Positions 46,413-56,296 are shown, counted from the stretch's first letter. The stretch is DNA of 64,000 nt from Streptococcus oralis (GCF_001983955.1 NZ_CP019562.1:1-64000); one strand, 5' to 3'. The notes: generated by a model from the letters alone, not told the origin. A program made the numbers and translations.

Positions 46413-49046
46413 ATGGACAAGAAAAAATTATTATTGATTGATGGATCTTCTGTTGCCTTTCGAGCTTTTTTTGCGCTCTATCAGCAGTTGGATCGTTTTA
46501 AAAATGCTAATGGCCTTCATACCAATGCAATCTATGGCTTTCAACTCATGTTGAATCATGTCTTAGAGCGGGTTGAGCCTAGTCATGTTTTGGTAGCTTT
46601 TGATGCAGGCAAGACGACTTTCCGAACAGAGATGTATGCAGACTACAAGGGTGGCCGTGCTAAAACTCCAGATGAGTTTCGTGAGCAATTTCCCTTCATT
46701 CGTGAGTTGTTAGACCACCTTGGGATTCGACACTACGAGTTGCCCCAGTATGAGGCAGATGATATCATCGGGACTCTGGGCCGTTTGGCTGAGAAGGATT
46801 CTTTTGATGTGACAATTGTTAGCGGAGATAAGGATTTGATCCAGTTGACGGATGAGCATACGGTGGTCGAGATTTCCAAGAAAGGTGTGGCTGAGTTTGA
46901 GGCCTTTACGCCGGACTATCTCATGAAAAAGATGGGCCTCACACCAGCTCAGTTTATTGATCTTAAGGCTCTTATGGGGGATAAGTCTGATAATATCCCT
47001 GGTGTCACGAAAATCGGTGAAAAGACGGGTATCAAGCTCTTGCTAGAACACGGCTCGCTCGAAGGTATTTATGAAAATATCGATGGCATAAAGGCTTCGA
47101 AGATGAAAGAAAATCTCATCAATGACAAGGAACAAGCCTTCCTGTCTAAAACTTTGGCGACTATTGAGACTCAGGCACCAATTGAGATTGGCCTTGATGA
47201 TTTGGTCTATAGTGGTCCAGATGTGGAAAATCTTGGAGAATTCTACGATGAGATGGGCTTTAAACAGCTCAAGCAAGCTTTGAATGTTTCGTCAACGGAT
47301 GCGCCTGAAAGTTTGGATTTCACTATCGTTGACCACGTCAGCCAAGACATGCTGAGCACAGACTCTATCTTCCACTTTGAACTCTTTGGGGAAAACTACC
47401 ATACAGATGACTTGGTTGGTTTTGCTTGGTCCTGTGGGGATAAACTTTACGCTACAGATAAACTTGAGCTCTTGCAGGAGCCAATTCTCAAGGAATTTCT
47501 AGAAAAAATAGCTCTGAAAGTGTATGACTTTAAAAAAGCTAAGGTTCTTTTAAATCGCTTGGGCTTGAATCTCCAAGCACCTGCTTTTGACAGTCGCTTG
47601 GCAAAATACTTACTCTCAACAGTCGAGAACAATGAAATTTCAACCATTGCGAATCTCTATGGTCAGACTTATTTGGTTGATGATGAGAATTTCTATGGTA
47701 AGGGTGTCAAGAAGGCAATTCCTGAACGAGAAAAATTCTTGGAACACCTAGCTCGCAAGGTTGCTGTATTGGTTGAGACCGAACCTGTTTTACTTGAAAA
47801 ACTCGGTGAACATGGACAGTTAGATCTCCTCTATGACATGGAGCAACCTCTGGCCTTTGTCCTTGCCAAGATGGAAATCGCTGGTATCAAGGTCAAAAAA
47901 GAAACCCTACTTGAAATGCAGGCTGAAAATGAGGTCGTCATTGAGCAACTCACTCAAGAGATTTATGAACTGGCTGGTGAGGAGTTTAATATCAACTCGC
48001 CTAAACAGTTGGGCGTGCTTCTCTTTGAAAAGCTCGGCCTTCCACTAGAATACACTAAGAAAACCAAGACTGGATACTCGACAGCGGTAGATGTTTTGGA
48101 GCGTCTGGCTCCTATTGCTCCGATCGTTAAGAAAATTCTCGACTACCGTCAGATTGCTAAGATTCAGTCTACTTATGTGATTGGTTTGCAGGACTGGATT
48201 TTGGCGGATGGCAAGATTCATACGCGCTATGTGCAGGATTTGACCCAGACTGGGCGTCTGTCTAGTGTGGATCCCAACTTGCAAAATATCCCTGTTCGTT
48301 TGGAACAAGGTCGTCTCATTCGTAAGGCTTTTGTGCCTGAGTGGGAGAATAGTGTCCTGCTTAGTTCGGACTATTCACAGATTGAATTGCGCGTTTTGGC
48401 TCATATTTCTAAAGATGAGCACTTAATTAAGGCTTTCCAAGAAGGAGCTGACATCCATACTTCAACGGCCATGCGGGTCTTTGGCATTGAACGTCCTGAA
48501 GATGTGACTCCAAACGACCGTCGTAATGCCAAGGCGGTAAACTTTGGAGTGGTTTATGGGATTTCAGATTTTGGTTTGTCTAATAATCTGGGTATCAGCC
48601 GTAAGGAAGCAAAAGCCTACATCGACACTTACTTTGAACGCTTCCCAGGTATTAAAAATTACATGGATGAAGTCGTTCGTGAGGCGCGTGATAAGGGCTA
48701 TGTAGAGACCCTTTTCAAGCGTCGTCGAGAGCTGCCAGATATCAATTCGCGTAACTTCAACATTCGTGGTTTTGCAGAGCGAACTGCCATTAACTCTCCT
48801 ATCCAGGGTTCAGCAGCAGATATTCTTAAGATTGCTATGATTCAGCTAGACAAAGCTCTAGTTGAAGGTGGCTATCAGACCAAGATGCTCTTGCAAGTGC
48901 ACGATGAAATTGTCCTTGAGGTTCCAAAATCAGAACTAGAAGCCGTCAAAACTCTAGTGAGACAAACCATGGAAGAAGCCATCCAGCTCAGTGTCCCACT
49001 CATTGCTGATGAGAATGAAGGGGCAACCTGGTACGAGGCTAAATAA
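46413..49046 (+). CDS. polA: DNA polymerase I
   Basis: 877-residue PolI. The 5'-3' exonuclease domain spans 1-290 (VAFDAGKTTFRTEMYADYKGGR, DKSDNIPG). The central 3'-5' exonuclease fold lacks the usual DExE and other metal ligands, as known for streptococcal PolI. The polymerase domain has motif A SSDYSQIELR, motif B RRNAKAVNFGVVYG and motif C VHDEIV. Start at 46413 gives the family N-terminus MDKKKLLLIDGSS; upstream in-frame codons from 46377 would include the -10 box. No ribosome-binding site is visible. Confidence 0.98.
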   Translation: MDKKKLLLIDGSSVAFRAFFALYQQLDRFKNANGLHTNAIYGFQLMLNHVLERVEPSHVLVAFDAGKTTFRTEMYADYKGGRAKTPDEFREQFPFIRELLDHLGIRHYELPQYEADDIIGTLGRLAEKDSFDVTIVSGDKDLIQLTDEHTVVEISKKGVAEFEAFTPDYLMKKMGLTPAQFIDLKALMGDKSDNIPGVTKIGEKTGIKLLLEHGSLEGIYENIDGIKASKMKENLINDKEQAFLSKTLATIETQAPIEIGLDDLVYSGPDVENLGEFYDEMGFKQLKQALNVSSTDAPESLDFTIVDHVSQDMLSTDSIFHFELFGENYHTDDLVGFAWSCGDKLYATDKLELLQEPILKEFLEKIALKVYDFKKAKVLLNRLGLNLQAPAFDSRLAKYLLSTVENNEISTIANLYGQTYLVDDENFYGKGVKKAIPEREKFLEHLARKVAVLVETEPVLLEKLGEHGQLDLLYDMEQPLAFVLAKMEIAGIKVKKETLLEMQAENEVVIEQLTQEIYELAGEEFNINSPKQLGVLLFEKLGLPLEYTKKTKTGYSTAVDVLERLAPIAPIVKKILDYRQIAKIQSTYVIGLQDWILADGKIHTRYVQDLTQTGRLSSVDPNLQNIPVRLEQGRLIRKAFVPEWENSVLLSSDYSQIELRVLAHISKDEHLIKAFQEGADIHTSTAMRVFGIERPEDVTPNDRRNAKAVNFGVVYGISDFGLSNNLGISRKEAKAYIDTYFERFPGIKNYMDEVVREARDKGYVETLFKRRRELPDINSRNFNIRGFAERTAINSPIQGSAADILKIAMIQLDKALVEGGYQTKMLLQVHDEIVLEVPKSELEAVKTLVRQTMEEAIQLSVPLIADENEGATWYEAK

Positions 49047-49059
49047 GAAAACTATGATG

Positions 49060-49091
49060 GAGTTTGAAGCATTTGTCTTCAAACTCTTTTT
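49060..49091 (+). terminator. Terminator after polA
   Basis: GAGTTTGAAG (49060-49069) pairs perfectly with CTTCAAACTC (49077-49086), followed by T5. Confidence 0.92.
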
Positions 49092-49156
49092 CATGATTTT
49101 CTGTAAGCAGTTTCCTTGACTTTTCCTTGTGTTTGCGTTACTATATGTCCATATAA

Positions 49157-49287
<131 letters not shown>

Positions 49288-49326
49288 CTTTTTGTCAAAA
49301 AGAAAAACAGAGAAGAGGAGGTTTTT

Positions 49327-49617
49327 ATGAAAGCAAGCATTGCCTTGCAGGTCTTGCCCCTATCACAGGGGGTTGATCGAATTGCTATTATCGATCAAGT
49401 GATTGCTTATCTGCAAGCTCAGTCCGTGACCATGGTGGTGACACCATTTGAAACGGTCTTGGAAGGGGAGTTTGATGAGCTCATGCGCATTCTCAAAGAC
49501 GCGCTAGAAGTGGCCGGGCAGGAGGCAGATAATGTCTTTGCCAATGTCAAAATAAATGTAGGAGAGATTCTAAGCATTGATGAGAAACTTGAAAAGTATG
49601 ATGAGACAACAGATTAG
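49327..49617 (+). CDS. Thiamine-binding protein, MTH1187/YkoF type
   Basis: 96-residue ferredoxin-like protein of the UPF0045/thiamine_BP family (MKASIALQVLPLSQGVDRIAIIDQVI… and TPFETVLEGEFDELM). YkoF-type domains bind thiamine or its pyrimidine moiety and travel with TPP-controlled transporters. Start at 49327 with GAGGAGG upstream; the in-frame ATG at 49273 lies in the riboswitch terminator. First gene of the TPP-regulated unit; its end overlaps the permease start by 38 bp. Confidence 0.88.
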   Translation: MKASIALQVLPLSQGVDRIAIIDQVIAYLQAQSVTMVVTPFETVLEGEFDELMRILKDALEVAGQEADNVFANVKINVGEILSIDEKLEKYDETTD

Positions 49618-50338
49618 TCTTTTGGGATTTCTCGGAGTCTTGTCGGTCTGGCAGTTAGCGGGAATATTCAAACTTTTACCCAAGTTTATCCTGCCAACTC
49701 CTCTTGAGATTCTCCAGTCCTTTGTTCGTGACAGAGAATTTCTCTGGCACCATAGCTGGGCAACCTTGAGAGTGGCTTTACTCGGTCTAGTGCTGGGTGT
49801 CTTGATTGCCTGTATCATGGCTGTGCTTATGGACAGTCTAACTTGGCTCAATGACCTGATTTACCCTATGATGGTGGTTGTTCAGACCATTCCGACTATT
49901 GCCATAGCCCCTATCTTGGTCTTGTGGCTAGGTTATGGGATTTTGCCCAAGATTGTCTTGATAATCTTGACGACAACCTTCCCTATCATCGTCAGTATTT
50001 TGGACGGTTTTAGGCACTGTGACAAGGATATGCTGACCTTGTTTAGTCTGATGCGAGCAAACCCTTGGCAAATCCTGTGGCATTTTAAAATCCCAGTCAG
50101 TCTGCCTTACTTTTATGCAGGTCTGAGGGTCAGTGTCTCCTATGCCTTTATCACAACAGTGGTATCTGAGTGGTTGGGAGGCTTTGAAGGACTAGGTGTC
50201 TACATGATTCAGTCAAAGAAACTGTTTCAGTATGACACCATGTTTGCCATTATTATTCTGGTGTCGATTATCAGCCTTCTCGGTATGAAGTTGGTCGATA
50301 TTAGTGAAAAATATGTGATTAAATGGAAACGTCCCTAA
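49580..50338 (+). CDS. Thiamine-precursor ABC transporter permease (ThiX-like)
   Basis: 252-residue binding-protein-dependent permease of the SsuC/TauC class with six membrane helices and the EAA-type loop (LFSLMRANPWQILWHFKIPVSLPYFYAGL, about 153-181). By position behind a TPP riboswitch it should import a pyrimidine precursor of thiamine. The start lies inside the preceding gene; 49580 is the first ATG, and 49598 is an alternative. Confidence 0.88.
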   Translation: MRNLKSMMRQQISLLGFLGVLSVWQLAGIFKLLPKFILPTPLEILQSFVRDREFLWHHSWATLRVALLGLVLGVLIACIMAVLMDSLTWLNDLIYPMMVVVQTIPTIAIAPILVLWLGYGILPKIVLIILTTTFPIIVSILDGFRHCDKDMLTLFSLMRANPWQILWHFKIPVSLPYFYAGLRVSVSYAFITTVVSEWLGGFEGLGVYMIQSKKLFQYDTMFAIIILVSIISLLGMKLVDISEKYVIKWKRP

Positions 50339-50376
50339 GATAAGGATGTTTTAGAAAAAGAAAAGAGGAAATGAAG

Positions 50377-51384
50377 ATGAAGAAAACATGGAAAGTGTTT
50401 TTAACGCTTGTGACAGCTCTTGTAGCTGTCGTGCTGGTGGCTTGTGGTCAAGGGACTGCTTCTAAGGACAATAAAGAAGCAGAACTCAAGAAGATTGACT
50501 TTATCCTAGACTGGACGCCAAATACTAACCACACAGGGCTATATGTTGCCAAGGAAAAAGGTTATTTCAAAGAAGCTGGAGTGGATGTTGATTTGAAATT
50601 GCCACCAGAAGAAAGCTCGTCTGACTTGGTGATTAATGGCAAAGCGCCATTTGCTATCTATTTCCAAGACTACATGGCTAAGAAATTGGAAAAAGGGGCA
50701 GGAATCACTGCCGTTGCCGCTATCGTTGAGCACAATACATCTGGAATCATCTCACGTAAATCTGACAATGTCAGCAGTCCAAAGGACTTAGTTGGGAAGA
50801 AATACGGAACCTGGAATGACCCAACGGAGCTTGCTATGTTGAAAACCTTGGTAGAATCTCAAGGTGGAGACTTTGAGAAGGTCGAAAAAGTACCAAACAA
50901 CGACTCAAACTCCATCACACCGATTGCTAATGGCGTCTTTGATACTGCTTGGATCTACTACGGTTGGGACGGTATCCTTGCCAAATCGCAAGGCGTAGAT
51001 GCTAACTTCATGTATTTGAAAGATTATGTCAAGGAGTTTGACTACTACTCACCAGTTATCATCGCTAACAACGACTATCTCAAAGACAACAAAGAAGAAG
51101 CTCGTAAAGTTATCCAAGCTATCAAAAAAGGTTACCAATATGCCATGGAACATCCAGAAGAAGCTGCAGATATCCTCATAAAAAATGCACCTGAACTCAA
51201 GGAAAAACGCGACTTTGTCATCGAATCTCAAAAATACTTGTCAAAAGAATACGCAAGCGATAAGGAAAAATGGGGACAATTTGATGCTGCTCGTTGGAAT
51301 GCCTTCTACAAATGGGATAAAGAAAATGGTATCCTTAAAGAAGACTTGACAGACAAAGGTTTCACTAATGAATTTGTAAAATAA
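50377..51384 (+). CDS. Thiamine-precursor ABC transporter substrate-binding lipoprotein (ThiY-like)
   Basis: 335-residue lipoprotein. The signal peptide ends in the lipobox VLVAC, with lipidated Cys near residue 23, followed by an NMT1/THI5-like domain (FILDWTPNTNHTGLYVAKEKGYF is the family hallmark that binds hydroxymethyl- or formylamino-pyrimidine). Start at 50377, where GAGGAA is well spaced; the ATG at 50371 abuts it. Its stop overlaps the ATPase start by one base. Confidence 0.92.
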   Translation: MKKTWKVFLTLVTALVAVVLVACGQGTASKDNKEAELKKIDFILDWTPNTNHTGLYVAKEKGYFKEAGVDVDLKLPPEESSSDLVINGKAPFAIYFQDYMAKKLEKGAGITAVAAIVEHNTSGIISRKSDNVSSPKDLVGKKYGTWNDPTELAMLKTLVESQGGDFEKVEKVPNNDSNSITPIANGVFDTAWIYYGWDGILAKSQGVDANFMYLKDYVKEFDYYSPVIIANNDYLKDNKEEARKVIQAIKKGYQYAMEHPEEAADILIKNAPELKEKRDFVIESQKYLSKEYASDKEKWGQFDAARWNAFYKWDKENGILKEDLTDKGFTNEFVK

Positions 51385-52112
51385 TGACAGAAATTAGACT
51401 AGAACACGTAAGCTATGCCTATGGCGATGAAAAAATTTTAGAGGATATCAACCTGCAGGTGACGTCAGGTGAGGTGGTCTCTATTCTAGGTCCAAGTGGT
51501 GTAGGAAAGACCACCCTCTTTAACCTAATCGCTGGGATTTTAGAAGTCCAGTCTGGGCGAATTGTCCTTGATGGCGAGGAAAATCCCAAGGGACGCGTGA
51601 GTTATATGTTGCAAAAGGATTTACTCTTGGAACACAAGACGGTGCTTGGCAATATCATCCTGCCCCTCTTGATTCAAAAGGTGGATAAGGCAGAAGCCAT
51701 TGCCCGAGCAGATGACATCCTTGCGACCTTCCAGTTGACAGCTGTACGGGACAAGTATCCTCACGAACTTAGTGGGGGGATGCGTCAGCGTGTGGCCTTG
51801 CTGCGGACCTATCTTTTTGGCCACAAGCTCTTTCTTCTTGACGAGGCTTTTAGCGCCCTGGACGAGATGACAAAGATGGAACTCCACGCTTGGTACCTTG
51901 AGATTCACAAACAGCTACAGCTGACGACCTTGATCATCACGCATAGTATCGAGGAGGCCCTCAATCTCAGTGACCGTATCTATATCTTAAAAAATCGCCC
52001 TGGGCAGATTGTTTCTGAGGTTAAACTAGATTGGTCTCAGAGTGAAGACAAGGAAGTCCAAAAAATTGCCTATAAACGTCAAATCTTAGCGGAATTGGGA
52101 TTAAATACTTAG
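51384..52112 (+). CDS. Thiamine-precursor ABC transporter ATPase (ThiZ-like)
   Basis: 242-residue ABC ATPase: Walker A GPSGVGKTT (about 35-43), signature LSGGMRQRVALLR, Walker B LFLLDEAFSALD, switch His (ITHSIEEA). Nitrate/sulfonate-type subfamily, matching the SsuC-like permease. Last gene of the TPP-riboswitch operon. A 9-bp hairpin follows 25 bp downstream. Confidence 0.92.
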   Translation: MTEIRLEHVSYAYGDEKILEDINLQVTSGEVVSILGPSGVGKTTLFNLIAGILEVQSGRIVLDGEENPKGRVSYMLQKDLLLEHKTVLGNIILPLLIQKVDKAEAIARADDILATFQLTAVRDKYPHELSGGMRQRVALLRTYLFGHKLFLLDEAFSALDEMTKMELHAWYLEIHKQLQLTTLIITHSIEEALNLSDRIYILKNRPGQIVSEVKLDWSQSEDKEVQKIAYKRQILAELGLNT

Positions 52113-52137
52113 ATCCTTAGAACAATATTATATATTA

Positions 52138-52166
52138 AATCCAAGTAAGAATCTTGCTTGGATTTA
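52138..52166 (+). terminator. Hairpin after the thiamine-precursor transporter
   Basis: AAATCCAAG (52138-52146) pairs with CTTGGATTT (52158-52166). The trailing AATTG is a weak T-tract. The rest of the 200-bp gap to the adhesin gene holds only that gene's promoter. Confidence 0.6.
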
Positions 52167-52250
52167 ATTGTGTCAAAGCTTATGCAGAAACGGAATTGGC
52201 TGATTTATCCATCTACCTGATAAGTTAATATAAAAACCGAATCATTTTAA

Positions 52251-52278
52251 TTGACATTCTGTCAAGGTTCTGTATAAT
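52251..52278 (+). promoter_or_regulatory. Adhesin promoter overlapped by a dyad
   Basis: Perfect -35 TTGACA (52251-52256), 16-bp spacer, perfect -10 TATAAT (52273-52278). The -35 is also the left half of a perfect dyad TTGACA-TTC-TGTCAA (52251-52265), a possible operator. Confidence 0.75.
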
Positions 52279-52313
52279 ATAATTGAACCATTATAGACAA
52301 TAAGGAGGATAAT

Positions 52314-55300
52314 GTGGTGACGAAGAGAAATAAAAAACTCTTTCATGGCTTGATGGCCTTGCTACTGGTTGTGTCGGTCTTTTTGCCTGCACTAAGACTT
52401 AATGGAGTAGTTAGTGCTGCCGAAAAAACTGAATCAGAGTACACTTTGACTACAGAGCCGACGATTAATACGAACCGATTAGTCGATCATGCCAAATATG
52501 GTGAAGGTAAGTTCTATCTTAAAACAACTTACGCATTCCCAGACAATGTAACTCTGAAAAACGGTGATTTCATGGTTTATCACGTTCCAAATGAGTTTAA
52601 AATCGAAGTAGATTCTACTACAGATTTGAAAGCTCCGAACGGTGAAACGATTGCAACACTGACAACAGAGAAGGCAACGAATACTGCTAAGATTACAGTA
52701 ACAAACGAAGAGTACTTTAAGAAGTTTAATGAGAACAAACAAATTGTTGCATCATTTACTGTAGTGTGGGCGGACCATGTTGAAAAGAATAAGGAATATG
52801 AAATCAACATTCCTGGTGCAGGAGTTTATCATTTGACTCGTATCGTTCCAGACGTTGATCCAACTGGATTTACTAAATGGGGAGTTCAAGATTCAGACGA
52901 CCCTAACTATGTAAACTGGCGTATCCGTGTTAACCGTTATGCAAAATCATACACTGGTGTAAATATCCAAGATACTATTCCTGATGGGCAAGTTCTTGCG
53001 AGTGATATTACTGGTTACTACTTCCCAGATTGGGAAAATGGTTACGGACGATCATCACTTGATAAGGCTCATGTTCAAGTAACAGATAAGAACCATTTCT
53101 CAATTACACCTAATGGTAATGGAACCTTAGATCATAAAGGGCTTTATATCATGTATCGTACTCGTTTGACTAAACCAGTCAATCCAGTTACTAAACGTGT
53201 ATTGAACAATGTAACTGTCACTACAAACGAGGAAGCCCAACCAATAGAATTTGAAGGTTTTGCACCAATTACAACTACTGACGGTATTGGTGTAGGTGCC
53301 AAATCGGATGAGGTTGCTCTAGAAGTGACTAAGAAACTTAATGGTAAAACTCTTGAAAAAGATGCATTTAGCTTCCAACTTCTAGATGATCAGGGTAATG
53401 TTTTACAAACTGTCAAAAATGACGAGAATGGTAAAGTGAAGTTCGAGGCAATCAAATACAAAGAAGCAGGAACTTTTAACTATACCATTAAAGAAGTTAA
53501 TGATAACAAACCTGGATACACTTATGATGCGAACGTCCTTAAAGCGACTGTAACAGTAAAAGATGTTTTGGGTGAAAAATTAGCGAGCGTCAAATTTGAA
53601 GATTCTAAGAAAGAATTTACAAACTCATACGCTGCTAAAGAAGCAAAACTGCAACTTGAAGCTAAGAAAGTCTTAAAGGGTAAAGCTCTTGAGGCTGGCA
53701 AATTTGAATTTGAGTTGAAAGAAAACGGAACAGTTCTCCATACTGTTTCAAATGATGCAAACGGTAAGATTCAATTCCCAGAACTTACGTTCACAAAAGA
53801 GAAAACTCGTACATTCACTATTTCTGAAAAAGCTGGTGATGTAGCCGGAGTTGAATACGATCCAAATGCTTATGAAGTAACAGTAGTCGTTAAAGATAAC
53901 GGCCAAGGTCAACTTGTTGCAACTGCAACAGGTGCTGATAATCTTACTTTCACTAACACTTATAAAGCCGCTTCAACAAGCGCGACAATCAAGGCTAAGA
54001 AAGTCTTGAACGGTAAAGAGCTTGAAGCTGATAAATACGAATTCGAACTTAAAAAAGGTGAAGAAGTCGTTGCGACAGCTAAAAACGCTGCAGACGGCAC
54101 CGTTACTTTCAAAGAAATCGAGTTCGAAACAGCAGGTGATTACACTTACACTATCACTGAAAAAGCAGGTAGTGAAAAAGGTGTGACATACGATACTGCC
54201 AAACACAAAGTTAAGGTGAACGTTAAAGATAACGGGGAAGGAAAACTTGTTGCAACTGTTACAGGTAACAACCCAACCTTCACTAACACTTATAAAGCTG
54301 CTTCAACAACTGTAAATATTACCGCTAAGAAAGTCTTGGAAGGTAAAGCTCTTGAAGCTGATAAATACGAATTCGAGCTTAAAGAAGGTGACAAAGTCGT
54401 TGCGACAGCTAAAAACGCTGCAGACGGTACTGTTACTTTCAAAGAAATCGAATACAATGAAGCAGGCGACCACACTTACACTATCTCAGAAAAAGCAGGT
54501 AGCGAAGCAGGTGTGACATACGATGAATCTACTCATAAAGTAACAGTAAACGTTACAGATAATGGACAAGGTGAACTTGTTGCAGCTGTTACAGATAACA
54601 ACCCAACCTTCACCAACACATATAAAGCAGCTAAAACAAGTGCAACGATCACAGCTAAGAAAGTCTTGAACGGTAAAGCCCTTGAAGCTGGTAAATATGA
54701 GTTTGAACTTAAAAAAGGTGAAGAAGTCGTTGCGACAGCTACAAACGCTGCAGACGGAACTGTTACTTTCAAAGAAATTGAGTACAACGAAGCAGGTGAC
54801 TATACTTACACTATCTCAGAAAAAGTAGGTAGCGAAGCAGGTGTAAAGTACGATAAAACTATTCACACTGTAACAGTAAAAGTTACAGACAACGGTGCAG
54901 GCAAACTTGTTGCAACTGCAACTGATAACAACCCAACCTTCACCAACACTTATAAAGCAGCTTCAACAAGTGCAACGATCACAGCTACTAAAGTCTTAGA
55001 TGGTAAAGCTCTTGAAGCTGATAAATACGAATTCGAGCTTAAAGAAGGTGACAAAGTCGTTGCGACAGCTAAAAACGCTGCAGACGGAACTGTGACTTTC
55101 AAAGACATTGAGTTCAATGAAGCAGGCGACCACACTTACACTATCTCAGAAAAAGTAGGTAGTGAAGCAGGTGTGACATACGATACTGCCAAACACGAAG
55201 TTAAGGTGAACGTTAAAGATAACGGGGAAGGAAAACTTGTTGCAACTGTTATAGGTAACAACCCAACTTTCACTAACACTTATAAAGTAGCTTCAACAAC

Positions 55301-56111
55301 TGTAAATATTACCGCTAAGAAAGTCTTGAATGGTAAAGCCCTTGAAGCAGGCAAATATGAGTTTGAACTTAAAGAAGGTGACAAAGTAATCGGAACAGCA
55401 ACAAACGCTGCAGACGGTACAGTTGCTTTCGCAGGTATCGAGTACAAAGAAGCTGGTGAGCACACTTACACTATCTCTGAAAAAGCAGGTAACGAAGCAG
55501 GTGTGACATATGATAAATCTACTCACAATGTAACAGTAAAAGTTACAGATAATGGTCAAGGCAAACTTGTTGCGACTGTAACTGACAACAACCCAACCTT
55601 CACAAACACTTATGTTGCATCTTCAACACAAGTAACTTTCACAGCTAAGAAAGTCTTGAATGGTAAAAAAGAACTTGCAGCAGGTCAGTTTAAGTTTGAA
55701 CTTAAAGAAGGTAACGAAGTAATCGAAACAGCTACAAACGCTGCAGACGGTACTGTTACTTTCAAAGCTATTAAGTACGCAACAGCAGGTAAGCACACTT
55801 ACACTATTACTGAAGTAAAAGGTAACGATGAGAATATCAAATATGATGAAAATTCTTACGAAGTGACAGTTGAAGTCGTTGATAATGGTGCAGGTCAACT
55901 TGTAGCAACAGTTACAGGTAACAACCCAACAATCACTAACACATATACTGAACCGAAAAAAGAAGAACCTAAGGAAGATCCTAAGGGTGAACAGCCTAAG
56001 GGAGATTTGCCAAACACTGGTGGAGCAGACTTTACAGCATTCTCTACTATTCTTGGTCTAGTTCTTGCAGCTTTGGCAGGACTTGTATACCGTACTAAAA
56101 AAGTTGACTAA
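52314..56111 (+). CDS. LPXTG adhesin with eight pilin-type isopeptide domains
   Basis: 1265-residue surface protein. Signal peptide to about 36 (VVSA|AE), an adhesin head (about 40-330, with a WGVQDSDDPNYVNWRIRVNRY segment like Cna/fibrinogen-binding heads), then eight tandem FctA/Spy0128-type pilin isopeptide domains (about 333-1215). Each has an opening-strand Lys (KKVLNGK), a Glu in YTI[ST]E and a terminal Asn in FTNTY, the expected isopeptide triad. It ends LPNTGG, hydrophobic helix, KKVD. GTG start with AAGGAGG five bases upstream (GTG at 52317 also possible). No pilus sortase adjoins it, so it is probably a monomeric rod anchored by housekeeping sortase. Confidence 0.9.
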   Translation: MVTKRNKKLFHGLMALLLVVSVFLPALRLNGVVSAAEKTESEYTLTTEPTINTNRLVDHAKYGEGKFYLKTTYAFPDNVTLKNGDFMVYHVPNEFKIEVDSTTDLKAPNGETIATLTTEKATNTAKITVTNEEYFKKFNENKQIVASFTVVWADHVEKNKEYEINIPGAGVYHLTRIVPDVDPTGFTKWGVQDSDDPNYVNWRIRVNRYAKSYTGVNIQDTIPDGQVLASDITGYYFPDWENGYGRSSLDKAHVQVTDKNHFSITPNGNGTLDHKGLYIMYRTRLTKPVNPVTKRVLNNVTVTTNEEAQPIEFEGFAPITTTDGIGVGAKSDEVALEVTKKLNGKTLEKDAFSFQLLDDQGNVLQTVKNDENGKVKFEAIKYKEAGTFNYTIKEVNDNKPGYTYDANVLKATVTVKDVLGEKLASVKFEDSKKEFTNSYAAKEAKLQLEAKKVLKGKALEAGKFEFELKENGTVLHTVSNDANGKIQFPELTFTKEKTRTFTISEKAGDVAGVEYDPNAYEVTVVVKDNGQGQLVATATGADNLTFTNTYKAASTSATIKAKKVLNGKELEADKYEFELKKGEEVVATAKNAADGTVTFKEIEFETAGDYTYTITEKAGSEKGVTYDTAKHKVKVNVKDNGEGKLVATVTGNNPTFTNTYKAASTTVNITAKKVLEGKALEADKYEFELKEGDKVVATAKNAADGTVTFKEIEYNEAGDHTYTISEKAGSEAGVTYDESTHKVTVNVTDNGQGELVAAVTDNNPTFTNTYKAAKTSATITAKKVLNGKALEAGKYEFELKKGEEVVATATNAADGTVTFKEIEYNEAGDYTYTISEKVGSEAGVKYDKTIHTVTVKVTDNGAGKLVATATDNNPTFTNTYKAASTSATITATKVLDGKALEADKYEFELKEGDKVVATAKNAADGTVTFKDIEFNEAGDHTYTISEKVGSEAGVTYDTAKHEVKVNVKDNGEGKLVATVIGNNPTFTNTYKVASTTVNITAKKVLNGKALEAGKYEFELKEGDKVIGTATNAADGTVAFAGIEYKEAGEHTYTISEKAGNEAGVTYDKSTHNVTVKVTDNGQGKLVATVTDNNPTFTNTYVASSTQVTFTAKKVLNGKKELAAGQFKFELKEGNEVIETATNAADGTVTFKAIKYATAGKHTYTITEVKGNDENIKYDENSYEVTVEVVDNGAGQLVATVTGNNPTITNTYTEPKKEEPKEDPKGEQPKGDLPNTGGADFTAFSTILGLVLAALAGLVYRTKKVD
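53640..55960 (+). repeat. Seven tandem 330-bp repeats of the adhesin stalk
   Basis: The same codons (GCTAAGAAAGTC or close) recur at 53661, 53994, 54324, 54654, 54984 (changed to GCTACTAAA), 55314 and 55644: a 330-bp period, apart from one 333-bp step. Long stretches are identical at DNA level, so copy number can change by recombination. A more diverged first domain lies upstream (about 53310). Confidence 0.92.
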
Positions 56112-56135
56112 TCTTAACTTTGAATAAAGCAAAAT

Positions 56136-56166
56136 GATGGTGACCGTTTTACGGTCCCATCTTTTT
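56136..56166 (+). terminator. Terminator after the adhesin gene
   Basis: GATGG-T-GACCG pairs with CGGTC-CCATC (one bulge), followed by T5. Probably the last chromosomal feature before the integrated element. Confidence 0.8.
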
Positions 56167-56228
56167 GTTTTGGATAGTTTATAATAATCTTCGCAACTCG
56201 TTCCCTTTTCCTTTAAAAAAATTAAAAA

Positions 56229-56296
56229 TTTCGGTATAATAGTCAATTATACCGAAATCATTCTATAATCGTTGATACATAAGGGTTTTATGTATC
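56229..56296. other. Two dyads at the element's left boundary (candidate att region)
   Basis: A perfect 12-bp inverted repeat TTTCGGTATAAT-N5-ATTATACCGAAA (56229-56257) and a 9-bp one GATACATAA-N5-TTATGTATC (56274-56296, followed by GC and T6) lie between the adhesin terminator and the integrase stop. One may be the integrase core site or a terminator for the integrase gene. The matching right-hand att is outside the window. Confidence 0.45.

Noticed and set aside
53640..55960. Periodic repeats considered as CRISPR or other array
   Set aside because: Repeat period is 330 bp, in frame and fully coding for pilin-type domains; no short repeat-spacer pattern.
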